Counted from the first letter of the stretch, positions 21,027-34,863 are shown. The stretch is 64,000 bases of DNA from Capsicum annuum (GCF_002878395.1 NC_061121.1:130251231-130315230), one strand, 5' to 3'. The notes: generated by a model not told the origin, from the letters alone. Translations and numbers: made by a program.

Positions 21027-21139
21027 TAAAGATGATGTGTAAACGAGTACCCCAAATGCTACGAGTCAAAATCTTATCTGATGTCATGGTGACTAAACAA
21101 ATTTAGATACAACTCCCTTACATGTAGAGAGTCTATTTT

Positions 21140-22701
21140 TGTAACAACCCAATATGTTGTTACGTGTGAAAATGTCCTGAAAATAATTTATAATAAATAA
21201 TAGGCTCAAAGTGGATCGAGAAAAATTTAAATTAAGGAGGAAAATTAAAGTTTACGGGAATTGGGCAAAGAGGCCCAATTTTAGACAAGGCTGGATTGGC
21301 AGTAACTGCAGTAGTGGTAAAAATCAGTGTGCTCAGCTGAGGGATTTTTAAAAACTCTCTTTCTTTTTATTTTCCTAGGTTGTCTCCTTCCTCTAAAAAT
21401 ACTCTGAAAAATCCTATCTTCTCAGCCATGAGATATCAATGACAAGGTTCATGAGCAGGGTTTCGAGACATACCGAAGGTAACTCGACATGATAATATGT
21501 CAAGCACGCACGAGACAACTCACTCCATAGCTATATGTTTCTCCTAAGAGGTAAGCTAATGTTTATTTTATAGCAACTAGACTTGGTCTAGATGCATTTA
21601 ATATTAATAATAATGTTGAGAGTATCATGCATTAGGCATACGGGCAGAGAGTGGGATGGATAGACATGATAAAAATACGAATAGACTTAAATATGTCGAA
21701 TTGTGGCACCATAGGTTAATGTTTGGGTTAGGGATAAGTGATGAATAGGATTAGGGGACGATGGGCGTAGTTTATTATTTAAAGGGTTCGAGTATAAAGA
21801 AAGGTTGTATACGATATTGTGAAATGGTAAAAAGAACCCCTCGGGGGTGATTAAAGTGACTTGACTAAAATAAATGTGCTAAATTGCAAGAATTATATTA
21901 GAGAAACTTGTATAATTCTAATGTCTTAATGGTCATAAATGATGCCTTCCAATGCTTAGAAGTGGAGATAGAGAGTAAAATTGTATTGTTTAGCGGATTT
22001 GCAGTGTCGACATTGTTTCCATATTATCGTGATCAATGTTTTCCAGAGATTAGAAGGTAACATGGAAATCTCAAAGTTGGGGTAAGGTTAGAACGAGAGT
22101 GCGTAATAAGGTGAACTTAGGTAACGACGACCCATACAGGTGTTTTATAAATTGTGATTGTGATATGTATATATGTAAAGATTAAGGTAATGGTTAAATG
22201 AGTCAGACAATTGTTATAGTACTTAGATTTTCTTGGCCTTGTGCTTGATTGTGGACCTGACATCTATGATTGCCTTCTAGCATGTCTTATGACTTATTGA
22301 TTGCATTGAATTTTATTTGCATTGCGCTGATGTAATGAGATGATATGAGTTGGGAACTACGATGGTATGGATATTATGGTTGTGATATTGGTCAGGTACT
22401 ACTCCGATACGGACATGCTTGTTGTTATAAAAATGGGGTACAACGTTTATAAGGATATGATGACAGCGATGAGAAGGGTAAAAGATGATGCACACATCTT
22501 GTATCCATTCATTTATTCATAGGTTTGAATATTATTTGTATATATATGTATGTATGTATGTTTATCTATGTATATGTATATTTATATGTTTTTATATGGG
22601 TTTTAGGTATAGTAAATGATGAAAAAGAGCTTACAAATGTAGATTAGGTTTGTTGTGCGGTCGAACTTAGAGATAAGAATCTACATTCTGCTAAGAGAAT
22701 C
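21140..22701 (+). mobile_element. LTR-like sequence, plus orientation, upstream of the gene
   Basis: Starts TGTAACAACCCAATATGTTG, the usual kind of LTR start for Gypsy elements in this window, with a promoter-like stretch and ATATGTTTCTCCTAAGAGG following. No coding region adjoins. The right end is unclear and abuts another LTR-like start at about 22,705. Probably a solo or truncated LTR. Confidence 0.5.
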
Positions 22702-22703
22702 AT

Positions 22704-23520
22704 TGTCATGATCTGATTTCACCAGTCATGATGGAACCTACTGTAATCTGCCAGTAGGAAGAAAACCCGTTGTACAAAACTACTAGTAATGGACTACTAA
22801 GAGAAATGAAGAAAGACTGCGGTATATTAAAAAGCTAAAGTACACAAGATAATCTCAAAACCTGGTGGAAATAGTACATGAGCTTCTTATAACATGAGAA
22901 TACAACATGAAGTACTAAATAAATATATTGATTCCACCTGTCTTAAAATACAACATAGAGATTAGTCTAGTATATAAGAGGAATAATAGTAATACTCCAA
23001 ACGGAAGGAACCAACCCTATGTCTCCAAACCATAGCAACTCCGCACGATGCAAACAACAATGGTGAGAACTTCTACTAAGATCTGTAACCTGCAAAAATA
23101 TAGTATGAGTACCAAACACGTGGTACTCAGTTGGAAAGTACCGACTGAGCTCGAATGATAATGAAAATATACATAACATGCATGTAAGAATCTAAATAAT
23201 GCTCAAATATCTAGGGAACTAACGTAGTAAAGCCAAGGAGGCAATAAGGATAAACTATCCTATTCTAGTTATACTCAGGAACCTAAGAACTAAACCATAT
23301 ATTGTTGATCCATATACAAATAAAAAGAAGATGAACGATATTTAATAGAATACAAGGCCAAGGAATGGATACAACATGAAGGAAGGGGGGATATACAGTA
23401 ATACCATAACTACATATACAAAGGTACATAAACAAGGCTAACCCAAAAGGACAACCTAAAGTAGACATACTAGTGTCATATGATCTCCTAATCATACTAA
23501 CATAATCAGGATCTTTAATT
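22704..23520 (-). mobile_element. LTR-like fragment next to element A
   Basis: Begins TGTCATGATCTGATTTCACC, which reverse-complements to the ...CATGACA end of minus-strand LTRs seen here. It includes ACCAAACACGTGGTACTCAG, typical of these LTRs, and stops where element A's LTR begins at 23,521. It may be the target into which A inserted; the matching other half would lie beyond the window. Confidence 0.45.
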
Positions 23521-25744
23521 TTCACGACCCAAACCAAAGCTTGGCCGTGATGGGTATCTCAAGTCCCACGTTGATCGGAGATCACGCCCTTTACCTAACC
23601 TAGTCAGCATAACAATCTCAAGTGTCGAATGAATTCGGAACATATAATAAGATAGTACGACATAAGACTAATGATAACTCATGAAGTATCTAAGTCAATC
23701 CACTAAACAACACATCCAAGTCCACAATAATCCAACAAAGCCTCTACATATCCAAAGTTAATAAAATATTGGGATATGCCCCCAACAATATCCAAAACCA
23801 AACCTAAACAAAGTCTGAAGCATAGGATATAAGGACTATGAAGTGAAGCCTTCCGAAGTATGGAACCTCACCACTTAAATATCAACTAATAAACCACTCG
23901 AACACCTAATTACTGTACAGGAAAAGTAGAAGAAGTTTTGGTCCCTGTATTGCATAGAGATACAACGTTTGGATATGGTTAGCGGATGGAGTGCTAGTAT
24001 GTAATTCAGGAATAAAGGAATAAAATAATGCTATAATTTAAAACCAAATCAATCATCATATGTAATCATATGTATATATATATATATATATTATGGTGGG
24101 ATAGGTAACAAGGCTTAGCATGAACTTTAAAAACCTTAACTAGACTGTGTAGCATAACCATCATTTAACAAGGCACCCACAGACTATATAGGCCCAGCTA
24201 TCCCCTAGCTAAAAGGGCCCTAGTACATGTAGCCGCATGAACCAGAGAATATCAATAATTGTATATGCCATTATGGTGGACTCGAACTTCCCAACATAAT
24301 CAAGGTGACTTAAGAATCAATGTATACAGTATGAGGGACTCAAACCTCCCATTCATATATCCATTTTGGGGACTCAAACCTCCCAGTCATATAGGCACAT
24401 GCACCGGTTAATGCGGTTTCCAGTGTTAGTCTTTTGAATATCACTTTCACAATCCAGCTACACATCTTACTTTAAATCCTAATAAAAATATTCATTACAC
24501 ATATACAACCATTAGTCCAATTACTTACCAAAGGCATCCTGTTAGTATCGTTATACCAACCCTACTTGCAAGCTCATAATAGGCCATTATCATTATTATT
24601 CAACTTTGGGACTCAAACCCATTGTCTAAACAAAGATATCAATTTAATTCAATATTTAAGGACTCGGACCCATTTAGCCAATTAAAACACCGAGTTTATA
24701 ATTCAAATAAATTTATGGTCATCAATACCTTCATAAAACCATTTACCAATCATCAACATTCATGAGCCAATGCCATAGTTCAAAACACAATTCATATGAG
24801 ACAAGATTCTTCTCATTGGTATTTTCACAAATAGGTTGAGGAAGTACCATTATCAATCATTATTCAAGCCATAAACCATCAAGTTATGGTTAACCATGAC
24901 CCCTTAGTTCAAATCACTATTCCCACGAACCCACATGTACAAAACAATTATTAGAACATGCATAAGCATAAGTGAAATCGTGAGAGAATAATACTCAACA
25001 TTATGCATTCAAACGCTCAACCTTGGTTTTTAAAACCACTAATTTTGATTCAAGAACAATGTTTAAAACACATGATTTTTATGAACTAACAATGAAGGAA
25101 AAGTCACATGTTTGAGTTACGAAGATTCACAGAGAGATTTTGATCCTTAAGACTCTAGAGAACTACCTTGAAGAAACCCTAGCCTAATATTCTAGAAAGG
25201 TTTTTAGAGAGTATTTCAATCTTCTAAAGTGTAGAATGAAATCCAAATAAGTGTTATAATACATAGGGTTTTAAGGGATTGGGGTTGAAATTATCCAAAA
25301 TGCCCTCATGTTAAAAGCAGTAAAAAGAACACAGGTGCTTATGATTAGACCCTTCAATTCGTAACCACATCATACAAGTGGTACCCTCAAATCATCACTT
25401 GATCAGAAAGTTGGACACCATATTTTGTTCAACAAATGACTTTCTTGCCCAACTTGTATCATCACCATGCGACTAGTATCATCAAGTAGTACCCTAGGTA
25501 GAACATAAAATGCTAGACACTTGACAACATATGGATTAAACCGTACCTCTCGTCACTTGAACATACAACTCATATGGAGTTTTCTCGTATCTAGTAAAGA
25601 ACATGGCCAATATCACACAGACCAATATATGACTAAGGTCCCTAAACCCATAACTACACCATATGAGTCATGGTGTGAGTCCTATGATGATCAGAAGGTT
25701 CAAGACTCAAGAATTTTGCAAGGGCCAAGGTTTGGGGTGTTTCA
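23521..25744 (-). repeat. Element A 3' LTR
   Basis: 2224 bp, on the plus strand from TTCACGACCC to GGGGTGTTTCA. The adjoining plus-strand CTCCCCTCCC is the polypurine tract on the coding strand, which marks this as the 3' LTR. Contains a (TA)n run at about 24,067-24,091. It matches 61,985-64,000 throughout, with many differences, so A is old. Confidence 0.85.
24276..24395 (+). repeat. Short repeats of GGGACTCAAACCTCCCA in element A LTR
   Basis: Three variants spaced about 35-70 bp apart (GGACTCGAACTTCCCA, GGGACTCAAACCTCCCA, GGGACTCAAACCTCCCAG). The other LTR has the same arrangement at about 62,735-62,855. Confidence 0.75.
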
Positions 25745-25976
25745 GTCTCCCCTCCCTTTTAGGATTATTCATCCTTAAATTATGGGACAAGTTAATACAA
25801 GCATGACTTAAACCACAATTTCTCCACTCTTATCTTTAAGATAGAAAACAAACACCAAGAAATTCACAATCTTTCATCAACAATGATAGAAAACAAAGAG
25901 GTTAAGAGCAACACATACCTCAAGCAGGAATTTCCGAAATCGAAAATAAGAATGGATACTTGGAATTCATGTCCTA

Positions 25977-27340
25977 CTAGGATTCCCAAGTAGCTTCCTC
26001 AGACTTTTGGTTCCACCATAGAACCTTTACTGATGTCACGTCTTTTGTTTGCAATCTATGAACATGAAGATCCAAGATCCTCATCAGGATCTCCTCATAA
26101 GACAAAAAATCTGAAATAACAATGTTCTCCAAGGGAAAAACTAACGAAGGACCACCTACACATTTCTGCAACATAGACACATGGAATACCGGATGAAAGG
26201 AACTCACGCTAAATAGAAAGTCCAACTCATAAGCAACATTACCAACCCTTCTTAAAACCACATACGGGCTAATATACCGAGGACTAAGCTTCCTCTTCTT
26301 TCCAAACCTCATTACTCCCTTCGTGGGAGACACCTTCAAGAATTCCCAATCTCAAACATCAAACTCCAAATCCCTTCGTCTCATGTCCACATAGTACTTT
26401 TGGTGACTTTGGGAGGTCTTAAGCCTATCCCAAATTTCCTTCACCCTGTCCATAGCTTGGTGAACCAAATCCAGGACAAACATTCCTGCTTTCCCAACCT
26501 CAAACCACTCAATAGGAGATCTACACCTCCTACCATATAATGCCTCAAATGGGGCCATACCAATATTAGAATAGTAACTATTATTATAGCAAAATTCAAT
26601 CAAAAGCAAATGGTCAAACCAACTACTACCATAGTCAATCACATAGGCTCGCAAATATCTTCAAAAATCTAAATAGTTCTTTCGGCCAGCCCATCCAACT
26701 GTGGGTGAAAAGCCATAATAAGACACACTTTAGTCCCCAAACCATGATAAAAAGAGCACCAAAAATGCGACATAAACTGAGTACCATGATCCAAATAATT
26801 GAGACAGGAACACCATGCAACTTTACCACTTTCTGAAGGAATAACTTCACATAATCCTTGGCAAAATAGGTGGTCCTTACTGGCAAAAAATGAGAGAACT
26901 TAGTCATCCTATCCATGACGACCCAAATGGATTCACATTGATTCTGGGATCGTGGAAGGCTGGCAATGAAATTAATGTTAATTGTTTCCCATTTCCACAT
27001 CAGTAGTTCATTCAATTAAAGTAGCCTACCGAGCCTCATGTGCTCCACCTTCACTTGCTGACACACTATACACTTAGACATAAAGCTGGATACATCCAAT
27101 TCCATAATATTCTACCAATATATCTCCTTAAAGTTATGATACATCTTTGTTGAACTTAGATAAATCGTATGCTATGATTTATGGGCTTCGGCCAAAATCC
27201 TGCCTCGCAGTCCATCAACATTGGGAATACATAACCTCTCTTGGTACCTTAAGATACCATCTCTACCAATTTCAAAGGCTATCACCTTCTACCTACCCAC
27301 AACATTCTTGATCTTTATTAAAAGAGGATTCAATACCTAC
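25977..27340 (-). pseudogene. Element A integrase and C-terminal domain, broken
   Basis: Minus-strand fragments in order: SKCIVCQQVKVEH (CxxC of the zinc-binding part), VVMDRMTKFSHFLPV (first catalytic Asp), NNSYYSNIGMAPFEALYGRR, and VMRFGKKRKLSPRYISPYVV. They continue to RVGNVAYELDF and a tail near VKVLWWNQKSEEATWES typical of the C-terminal chromodomain-like region of Tekay chromoviruses. Frameshifts at about 26,340 and 26,650 and several stops disable it. Confidence 0.86.
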
Positions 27341-27378
27341 TTCTTCTTTATTTCTAAACCAAGATATGATTGGTTTAC

Positions 27379-27823
27379 CTATTGCACAGCCACACCACCA
27401 TTCTCGGAGTCCAAGAGATGAACCCTAAGGTTAGCCAAATGGTGAATATCCTTCTCCAATTCCTGCATATCCTTATCCACATACAATAAACTATCCATGG
27501 ACAACCTGCTAAGAGCATCAATAACCATATTAGCCTTACCTGGATGGTATTGAATACTTATATCGTAGTCCTTCATCAATTCAAGCCACCTCCTTTGCCT
27601 AAGATTAAGCTCTTTTTAAGTGAACACATACTGTAGGCTATTATGATCAGAAAAATATTAACATGGGCCCTGTATAGATAGTGACACCAAATTTTCAATG
27701 CAAACACCACAGATAACAATTCCAAGTCATGGGTCAGATAATTTTTCTTATGAAACTTTAACTTTTTAGAGGCACAAGCAACCACCTTACCATGCTACAT
27801 CAACACATAACCCAAACCAACCG
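27379..27823 (-). pseudogene. Element A RNase H fragment, interrupted by element B
   Basis: Reads VGLGYVLM-stop-HGKVVACASKKL, KNYLTHDLELLSVVFALKIW, then KDYDISIQYHPGKANMVIDA and LSRLSMDS, the Ty3 RNase H domain. The stop is TAG where the family has glutamine. Its upstream part lies across element B at 51,360 and above. Confidence 0.85.
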
Positions 27824-27828
27824 GGGAC

Positions 27829-30082
27829 TATCACGACCTGAGGCTACCCCCTAAAAATAGTGCTTATGACCATGAGGGGCATAAGCTAATTCATGAACAG
27901 ATACCTGCTGTAAGTACTAAATGAATATAAACATAACAACTATGCAGAATATAAGCTGAGAAAAAAATATAAATTAAAATGCTAAAATACCAAACAATCA
28001 TAAGTCTAAAATATTTGATAAAATAGAAAGTAACTGACTAACTATCTAACTGACTGTTTGAACATTTAAAATACTTTAAACTGGCTAAGGAGCTGATGGA
28101 ACAGACCCCCCAAATAACTCCGACTGATTGAATAAAATGAAATAACTGAATAATGTAACATGGCCTCAATGGATGAGGACTCACCTTTACGACTGTTGGA
28201 TTACGCTAAGCTTTCTAACTGTGGTTGGGAAACTGTGTATCCAAAACTATGATATAAGAAATCATAGCGCAAAAAAGAGTATGTGGTAAGTACTTTAAAT
28301 GTACTGGTATATAAGATGAGATCAATCTGATATATACATAGTTACTATGCATATGAAATAAGGACTAACTTAATAGCATGAGATAACTAAATATGAATGC
28401 ATGAAAATTGTAACATCTCAGAATGCAATACCAAGCATAAACATATATCTAAAATAATCTGTAAACTGATAAACTAATATCTAATAACTGAATAACTAAG
28501 AGTTTGTATGCTTTGGTCAGGCAAACCTAAACTAAAACTATACTAAATACTATACTGAGACTGGGGGAGGTATCATCTAACCGATATACCCCAATTTGAG
28601 CTAATCGGGGTCCAATATGTAACCCAGTTGGGAGGGTGTTAGTACCGTGCCTTGGGTACTAACACTGGCTATGTGGATCTACTAGCTGGCGTCCCGAAGG
28701 ACTAAGAAGTCAACCTCAATTAACAGGTGATCTAAAGAGATATGTGTCACCCTTAACTGGCAGGTAAATACTTATTCAACCCTCAACTGACAGGTAGACA
28801 TCTCAAACCTACGATAGCTACAGAGTTTTGTAACTCGGGGATTGCTACTAAGGTTTACACCCTCTACTGTCAGGTGATCCCTGAGTTTACTTATTGCTAA
28901 ATCCTACTCCCAACTGAATTGACACTTATACTGGAATAGACTAAACTAGATTGAACATTATTACATAACAAATAGTGCTCATCATGATCATAAATATGTA
29001 AGTATACTGATAAGAGTCATGGATTAACTCTCTGAGTACTTGAAAAGCTGAATTCATATAGAACACATAGGTATCGGGTGTTCATAACACACCAACATTG
29101 AATGAACATGAGTATGCAATATCAAACATAAAATAAAGTAATATGTGGTTATGGTTCAAAGACCCAAACATGGTATCTCATAAAAGCATGCAAAAATTCA
29201 TACATTTAAACATAATAAAATAATAGGATTTTATGGTTAAACTCATAACTTGAGGATTCATCCTGAAACCAATTGAACATGAAATGAAAATTCCAATACT
29301 CAAACATGATATGGTTCATTCTACTTGAAAATACTTGTAACCATAAATTATAATTGAATCAATAAGAGATTCATGGAATTAGTTCAACTTAAACATTTAA
29401 AACTCATAATTCAAAATACCAAAAAGGGTTCTTGGACTTCATGGGTGAAAGGACCCATAGATGAACATCACACATACCTCATTGGATGAATTCATGAAGA
29501 TTTTTGAGAATTTCTTGAGGTTTAAAGCTTGAATTCCTTGATTTTTTATGAAAAAGTTAGGGTTTGTTCTTGAGGAAAGAGATGCTTTTTTGGAGAGAAT
29601 TTATGATAAAAAGAGCAAATAATACTCTTTGGGGACCTAAATTTTGTGTTATGGATGATTTAGGTGAAGGAGAAATGACCTAAATACCCTTAAATGATAA
29701 GGAACAAAAGCTAGACAAAAAGGGAAAGGGCGACGTAGGCTCTAGAGCACCAGGCTGGAGTCGATGGCGCGGGATTTGGAGAGGTGTACTGGAGGTACGG
29801 TACGGGCTAATCCTGGTGCTGCTACTACCTTGGTTCTCCAAACATACCATTATGCTCATTCAAAAATTCCAAAACTCACCCGAGATGTACTTTTAACTAC
29901 CCCGATTATAAATCAACTCAAAAATTGACATCCCGAGGTTGGAAAGGTCAAAAATAATATCATCGAAGTTTAGGGGTCTTGGAAATGTCTAAGTCACAAC
30001 ACTTGGTGAAATTTTCAAGTCTTGGACCCCTTATACATGCAACTGAGAACCGAAATGAGCTAAGACTTTTACGGGTATTATA
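27829..30082 (-). repeat. Element B 3' LTR
   Basis: 2254 bp from TATCACGACC to GGGTATTATA on the plus strand; terminal TG/CA are mutated here. It contains repeats of the type TCACCCTTAACTGGCAGGTA at about 28,730-28,880. Confidence 0.88.
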
Positions 30083-30435
30083 ATATCTCCCCTTGGGAAC
30101 ATTCATCCTCAAATGAGACTAGTTTAGCTGAGAGTACTAAAGTAACTGAGATCATATACTGAATATGCTTGGTTGGAAACATGATTACATAACTGAGTCT
30201 GAAATATGATACATGAACTGAACTGAATGTATGCAATAACATAAAATAGATTACATAACAGAAACTGAGAATGGAAGAGAGTCAATCTGAAGTAAATTGT
30301 TACCTCAAGCTGAATCTGGTTTCACGAAGAAAAGATGAGGATACTTAGTTTGTCTATCTTCTTTTGCTTCCTAAGTGGTTCCCTTAACGGACTGATTCCA
30401 TCAAAGAACTTTGACCAAAGGAACTTCTTTGTTCC

Positions 30436-31345
30436 TTAGTTTACAAACATGGTGATAAAGGATCTCAACTGGGACTTCTTTGTAAGATAGGGTAACCTGA
30501 ATATAACAACAACCAAATCACTAATACACTTCTTCAATAGGGAAACATGAAACATTGGTTGCACTGATGCTAAATCTACAGGAAACTCAAGCTCATAAGC
30601 CAACTTTCCAAAATGACTTAAGATCTTATATTGGCCAATATAACGGGGATTGAGTTTCCCTTTCTTTCCAAATCTCATTACTCCCTTCAAAGGAAAAACC
30701 TTCAAATAAATTAAATCACCAACCTCAAACTTAAGATCTCTTCTCCTTACAACAACATAGGATTTCTGACGGCTTTGGGCTGTCTTCAGCCTCTCCCTAA
30801 TCAATTGAACTTTTCCATGGCCTCAACTACTGAATCTGGCCCATTCAAAGTAGCTTCACCTTCCTCAAACCAACCAATAGGAAATCAACATCTACTTCCA
30901 TAAAGAGCCTCAAACTGAGCCATCTGAATACTAGAGTTATAACTGTTGTTATAGGCAAACTCAATCAAAGGTAAGTGATCATCCCAACTACCTCTAAAGT
31001 CAATAACACATGCTCTCAACATATCCTTTAAGGTCTGAATGGTCCTTTCTACCTAACTATCTACCGAGGATGAAAAGCTATACTGAGATAAACTTGGGTA
31101 CCAAAACCCTTCTAAAAAATCCTTTTAAAAATAAGAGGTAAACTGAGCACCTCTATCTGATATGATAGACAATGGAATCCATACAACCTATCCAAATCCC
31201 TAAGATAGAGCCCGGCATAATCCTCAGCTAAGTAAGACGTATGAACTGGCAGAAAATATAAATACATGAAACACTTAGCTATAAACTCTATGATATCCCT
31301 CTTCATACCACTCCACCAATAGATTTCCCGTAAGTCACGGTACAT
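30436..31345 (-). pseudogene. Element B integrase region, broken
   Basis: MYRDLREIYWWSGMKRDI and FLPVHTSYLAEDYAGLY near 31,345-31,200, and further down RLKTAQSRQKSYVVVRRRDL, GDLIYLKVFPLKGVMRFGKK and GKLNPRYIGQYKIL at 30,804-30,600. These are the zinc-binding end, core and C-terminal part of a Ty3 integrase. Stops and frameshifts separate them. Confidence 0.83.
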
Positions 31346-31587
31346 CTTAGTGGCTCTTAGATGGATATAGTACCACGCACCATGCGTTTCTACAAGTATT
31401 CATTGTATCAAGTCATCAACAATGAAACACATAATCTACTATGACAATAAAGTACACCATCTCCCCCTTGGGAGAAAACCTCCACCTTTTGATCTCTAGC
31501 CATCTCCTTCAACTTAACCAAACAATGATCTCTATCTTTTTTTTCTTTTACTTTGGCAACTAAGGGAGATTCCAAACCATTATGAAC

Positions 31588-32960
31588 CTATACACTACCT
31601 TCTACTGAATTAACCAACCAAACACCTAATCTAGTAGGCTGATGAACCTCACTAACTAACTTCTTCTTATTTTCATCAACATGAGCAACACTACTAATAG
31701 ACAACTTGCTAAGGGTATCTTTCACTATATTGGCCTTGCTCGGATACAACACACTCATATCATAATTATTCAACAACTAAAGGCACCTTCTCTGATGAAG
31801 ATTCAGATCTTTCTGTGAGAAAATATACTGCAAACTCTTATGGTCAGTGAACACATCCACACGAACCCCAAAAAGGTAATGTATTCATATCTTCAAAGCA
31901 AACACAATAGCTACCAACTCAAGATCATAGATAGGATAATTTTTTCATGGGGCTTAAGATTTCTAGAGAGGCTATGACTTTACCTCTCTGCATCAAAACA
32001 CAACCAAGACCAACTCGCGAAGCATCACAGTAAACCATAAATCCACTTGAAGCATCTGGCAAAGTCAAAACTGGGGCTGAAGTGAGATGAGTTTTCAACT
32101 CTGGAAAACTCTTCTCGCAAGAATCTGATCACTGGAATTTGAATTTTTTCTGAGTTAATCGATACATGGGGGATGGAAAAGAAGAAAACACCTCAACAAA
32201 TCATCTATAATAGCCGGCCAAGCCCAAGAAACTCATGGTATTAGATGAAGAGATAGGTCTTGGCCAGTTTCTCACTACTTTGGTTTTCTGAGGGTCAACT
32301 CTAATTCTATCACTAGAAATAATATGGCCAAGGAAAGTACTGATCTTAGCCAAAATTTGCACTTACTAAATTTAGAGAATAACTAATGAGCTTTAAGAGT
32401 CTGCAACACAATTCTTAGATGGTCTGAATGATCATTCTCACTATGAGAATAAAAAAGAATATCATCAATAATGACTATAATGAACATGTCCAAGTACATA
32501 ACTAAGAATTTAAACACTCTGTTCATCAAGTTCATAAAAGCTGTAGGGGAATTTGTTAGTCCAAATGATATAACTAAGAATTTAATGTGACCATACCGAG
32601 TTCTGAAGGCTATTTTTGGAATATGACATTCTCTAACTCTAAGCTAATGATAGCCGGATCTGAGGTTTATCTTGATAAAATAACTGACACCCTAAAGTTG
32701 GTCGAACAAATCAGCAATTTTAGGGAGTGGATGATACTTATTCTTGATTATAAATTTATTTAACTGATGATAATCGATACATATTCTGAGAGAGTAATAT
32801 TTCTTACGCACAAACAAGACTGGAGTGCCCCATGGAGAAACACTAGGCCTGATAAAACCCTTATCTAAGAGATCTTTCAACTACTCTTTAACTTCTGTAA
32901 GCTCTGCTAGAGCCATTCTATAGGGTGGAATAGAGATAGACTGGGTATCTAGAAGGAGAT
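31588..32960 (-). pseudogene. Element B reverse transcriptase and RNase H, broken
   Basis: RT fingers: [20 protein letters not shown] and [19 protein letters not shown] (32,880-32,692). The catalytic box region reads [16 protein letters not shown] near 32,490-32,440. RNase H continues to about 31,776-31,588 with NNYDMSVLYPSKANIVKDTL. The order is correct for Ty3/Gypsy, but stops break the frame. Confidence 0.84.
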
Positions 32961-33459
32961 CTATTCTGAAGTTAATTTCTTTTTTGGGAGGAACTTTAGG
33001 GATGTCTTCAGGGAACACATTTGGAAATTCCTTTACTTATTTCCATAAGATAGGAAATGATCTGACCCCTAAGCACAGAGGTGCTACCCCTCTATTCAAT
33101 GAGTGGTTCATTAGGAAACTGAAATTGGAGGACTCTATTTTTGCAATCAACTAAGGCATAGAATGAGTGGAGCTAATCAATGCTGAGAATGACATCAAAA
33201 TCAATTATCTCCAACTCCACAAGATATACCAAGGTAACTCCCTGGGACACTATAAGTGGGTAGCGCCTGTATACCCACCTGGCTATAATAGAGCTACCTA
33301 CTAGAGTAGATACTAGGAAAGGTTTGCTAAATATTCGGGACTAATACCAAAATTGACTACTATATGAGGAGTTACAAAGGATAGTGACGCTTTGGGATCT
33401 AATAAAGAATAACATAGAGATGAAAGACTTGTAACATACCCATAACCATATTAGGAGAA

Positions 33460-34641
33460 CTCCTATGATCCAATCAAGTTTGGATGACATACAACCTATT
33501 TTTATGCTGCTCACTGGTTGTGCTGGAAGCGATACCCTACTGTGTCAGGCGACCAGCTGGAACTTGAGGATGACTAGATTGACCTTGCTGTACTCCTTTG
33601 GGCAATCTCTAACTCTGTGGCCTAGCTTGCCACAACCAAAACACACATCATAGTTTGCTCTACACATACCCTGATGATGCCTACCACACTTTCCATAAAG
33701 TGGATTAGTACTAATACTATTCACATTACCCTAGGACTTGGCGCCTGGTACTCTATCTTGACTACTTTGCCTGAACTTAGGCACTGTGCACTAGCTGAAG
33801 ATAGGTCTGGGGCTGAAGACTTCTGAAGGAAATCAAAATGGTTACCACCCTCAGACCTTAGCTAAAAAAAGTTTAAATTACCATTTCTGGCCCTCTTATT
33901 CTCTCTCTCTTTTTCCTTAAACTTCTCTTTCTTAATTTATTGAGCATGAACCATAAGCCAAAATAAATCCATATCCTTAATTAATATTGTGGTACTACAC
34001 TCCTTGACCATACTATCAAATACACCAGATACCAACTTACTCATTCTAGACTTGTTATCAGCCACCACCAAAATAGCATACCTCGCCAATTGAGTAAACT
34101 TAAGCGAGTATTCCTTCAAACTCATAGTACCCTACTTCAAGTTAATAAACTTCTAAATCTTAGCCTCTATCAACTCTAATGGGAAGAACCTATCTAGAAA
34201 AGCTGTGGTAAACTCTTCCCACTTTACAGGCCCTACTTTAGCACCTCTATCCTCTTTTCACTGCTTATATAAGGTGTAAGCTACATCCTAAAACTAATAT
34301 GCAACCAACTCTTCACTTTCACTCAAAGTGATACCTATAGTATCAGTCATTTTTTGAACCATATCAAGAAACTCCTACGGATCCTCCTCAGACATAGATC
34401 CAAAAAACAAAAGTGGATTCATCTGTGTGAAGTCCTGAATCCTAGTTGCAGTTGTATTTGCCAATGGATTAGCTGGGGCAATAGCTTGCTGATTGTTCTA
34501 AGAATCTACTTAATGAGCTAAAGTAGTGAAAGAAGCTCTGAATTTGGTGTGAGAGACATGTTCATTCAGGGGATCTTCCTGAATCGACAGTGGTGCAGGC
34601 TAATTCCCGTTCCTTCTTTCATTGTTTCTTTTGGGAGGCAT
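33460..34641 (-). pseudogene. Element B gag (capsid and zinc knuckle), broken by TAG stops
   Basis: ATG at 34,641 (MPPKRNNERRNG). Capsid motifs include NPLLFFGSMSEEDP, LVAY-stop-F-stop-DVAYTLYKQ, VKWEEFTTAFLDRFFPLEL and MSLKEYSLKFTQLARYA. A CCHC zinc knuckle (CFGCGKLGHRVRDC) lies at about 33,650-33,603. Stops at 34,375, 34,294, 34,288, 34,153 and 34,132 are TAG at usual Gln positions, and one at 34,258 is TGA at a usual Trp. Confidence 0.86.
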
Positions 34642-34840
34642 TAACTATAAATGAAAAGAATAATGAGTTAGAAAGAGAGTTTAAGTAGATATTATGCTCT
34701 TTCGCATGACATGAATACTGAAATAAGGGAAACTTTTCCTAAAAGATCTTTAGCCTCTTGTCCATAAGTGTGGCACACTTCACACCTATGCATAAAACTC
34801 TACTTAACGTGGCTTTCAGACTCCCTAGGATACTTTAAAA

Positions 34841-34859
34841 CTTTGGGCTCTAATACCAA
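34841..34859 (-). promoter_or_regulatory. Element B primer-binding site
   Basis: TTGGTATTAGAGCCCAAAG on the minus strand, next to the 5' LTR, close to the complement of initiator Met-tRNA (TGGTATCAGAGC). Confidence 0.85.
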
Positions 34860-34863
34860 GTTT

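Noticed and set aside
34846..34858. tRNA-like sequence near element B LTR
   Set aside because: Only the 3' tRNA-complementary primer site is present, not a tRNA gene.
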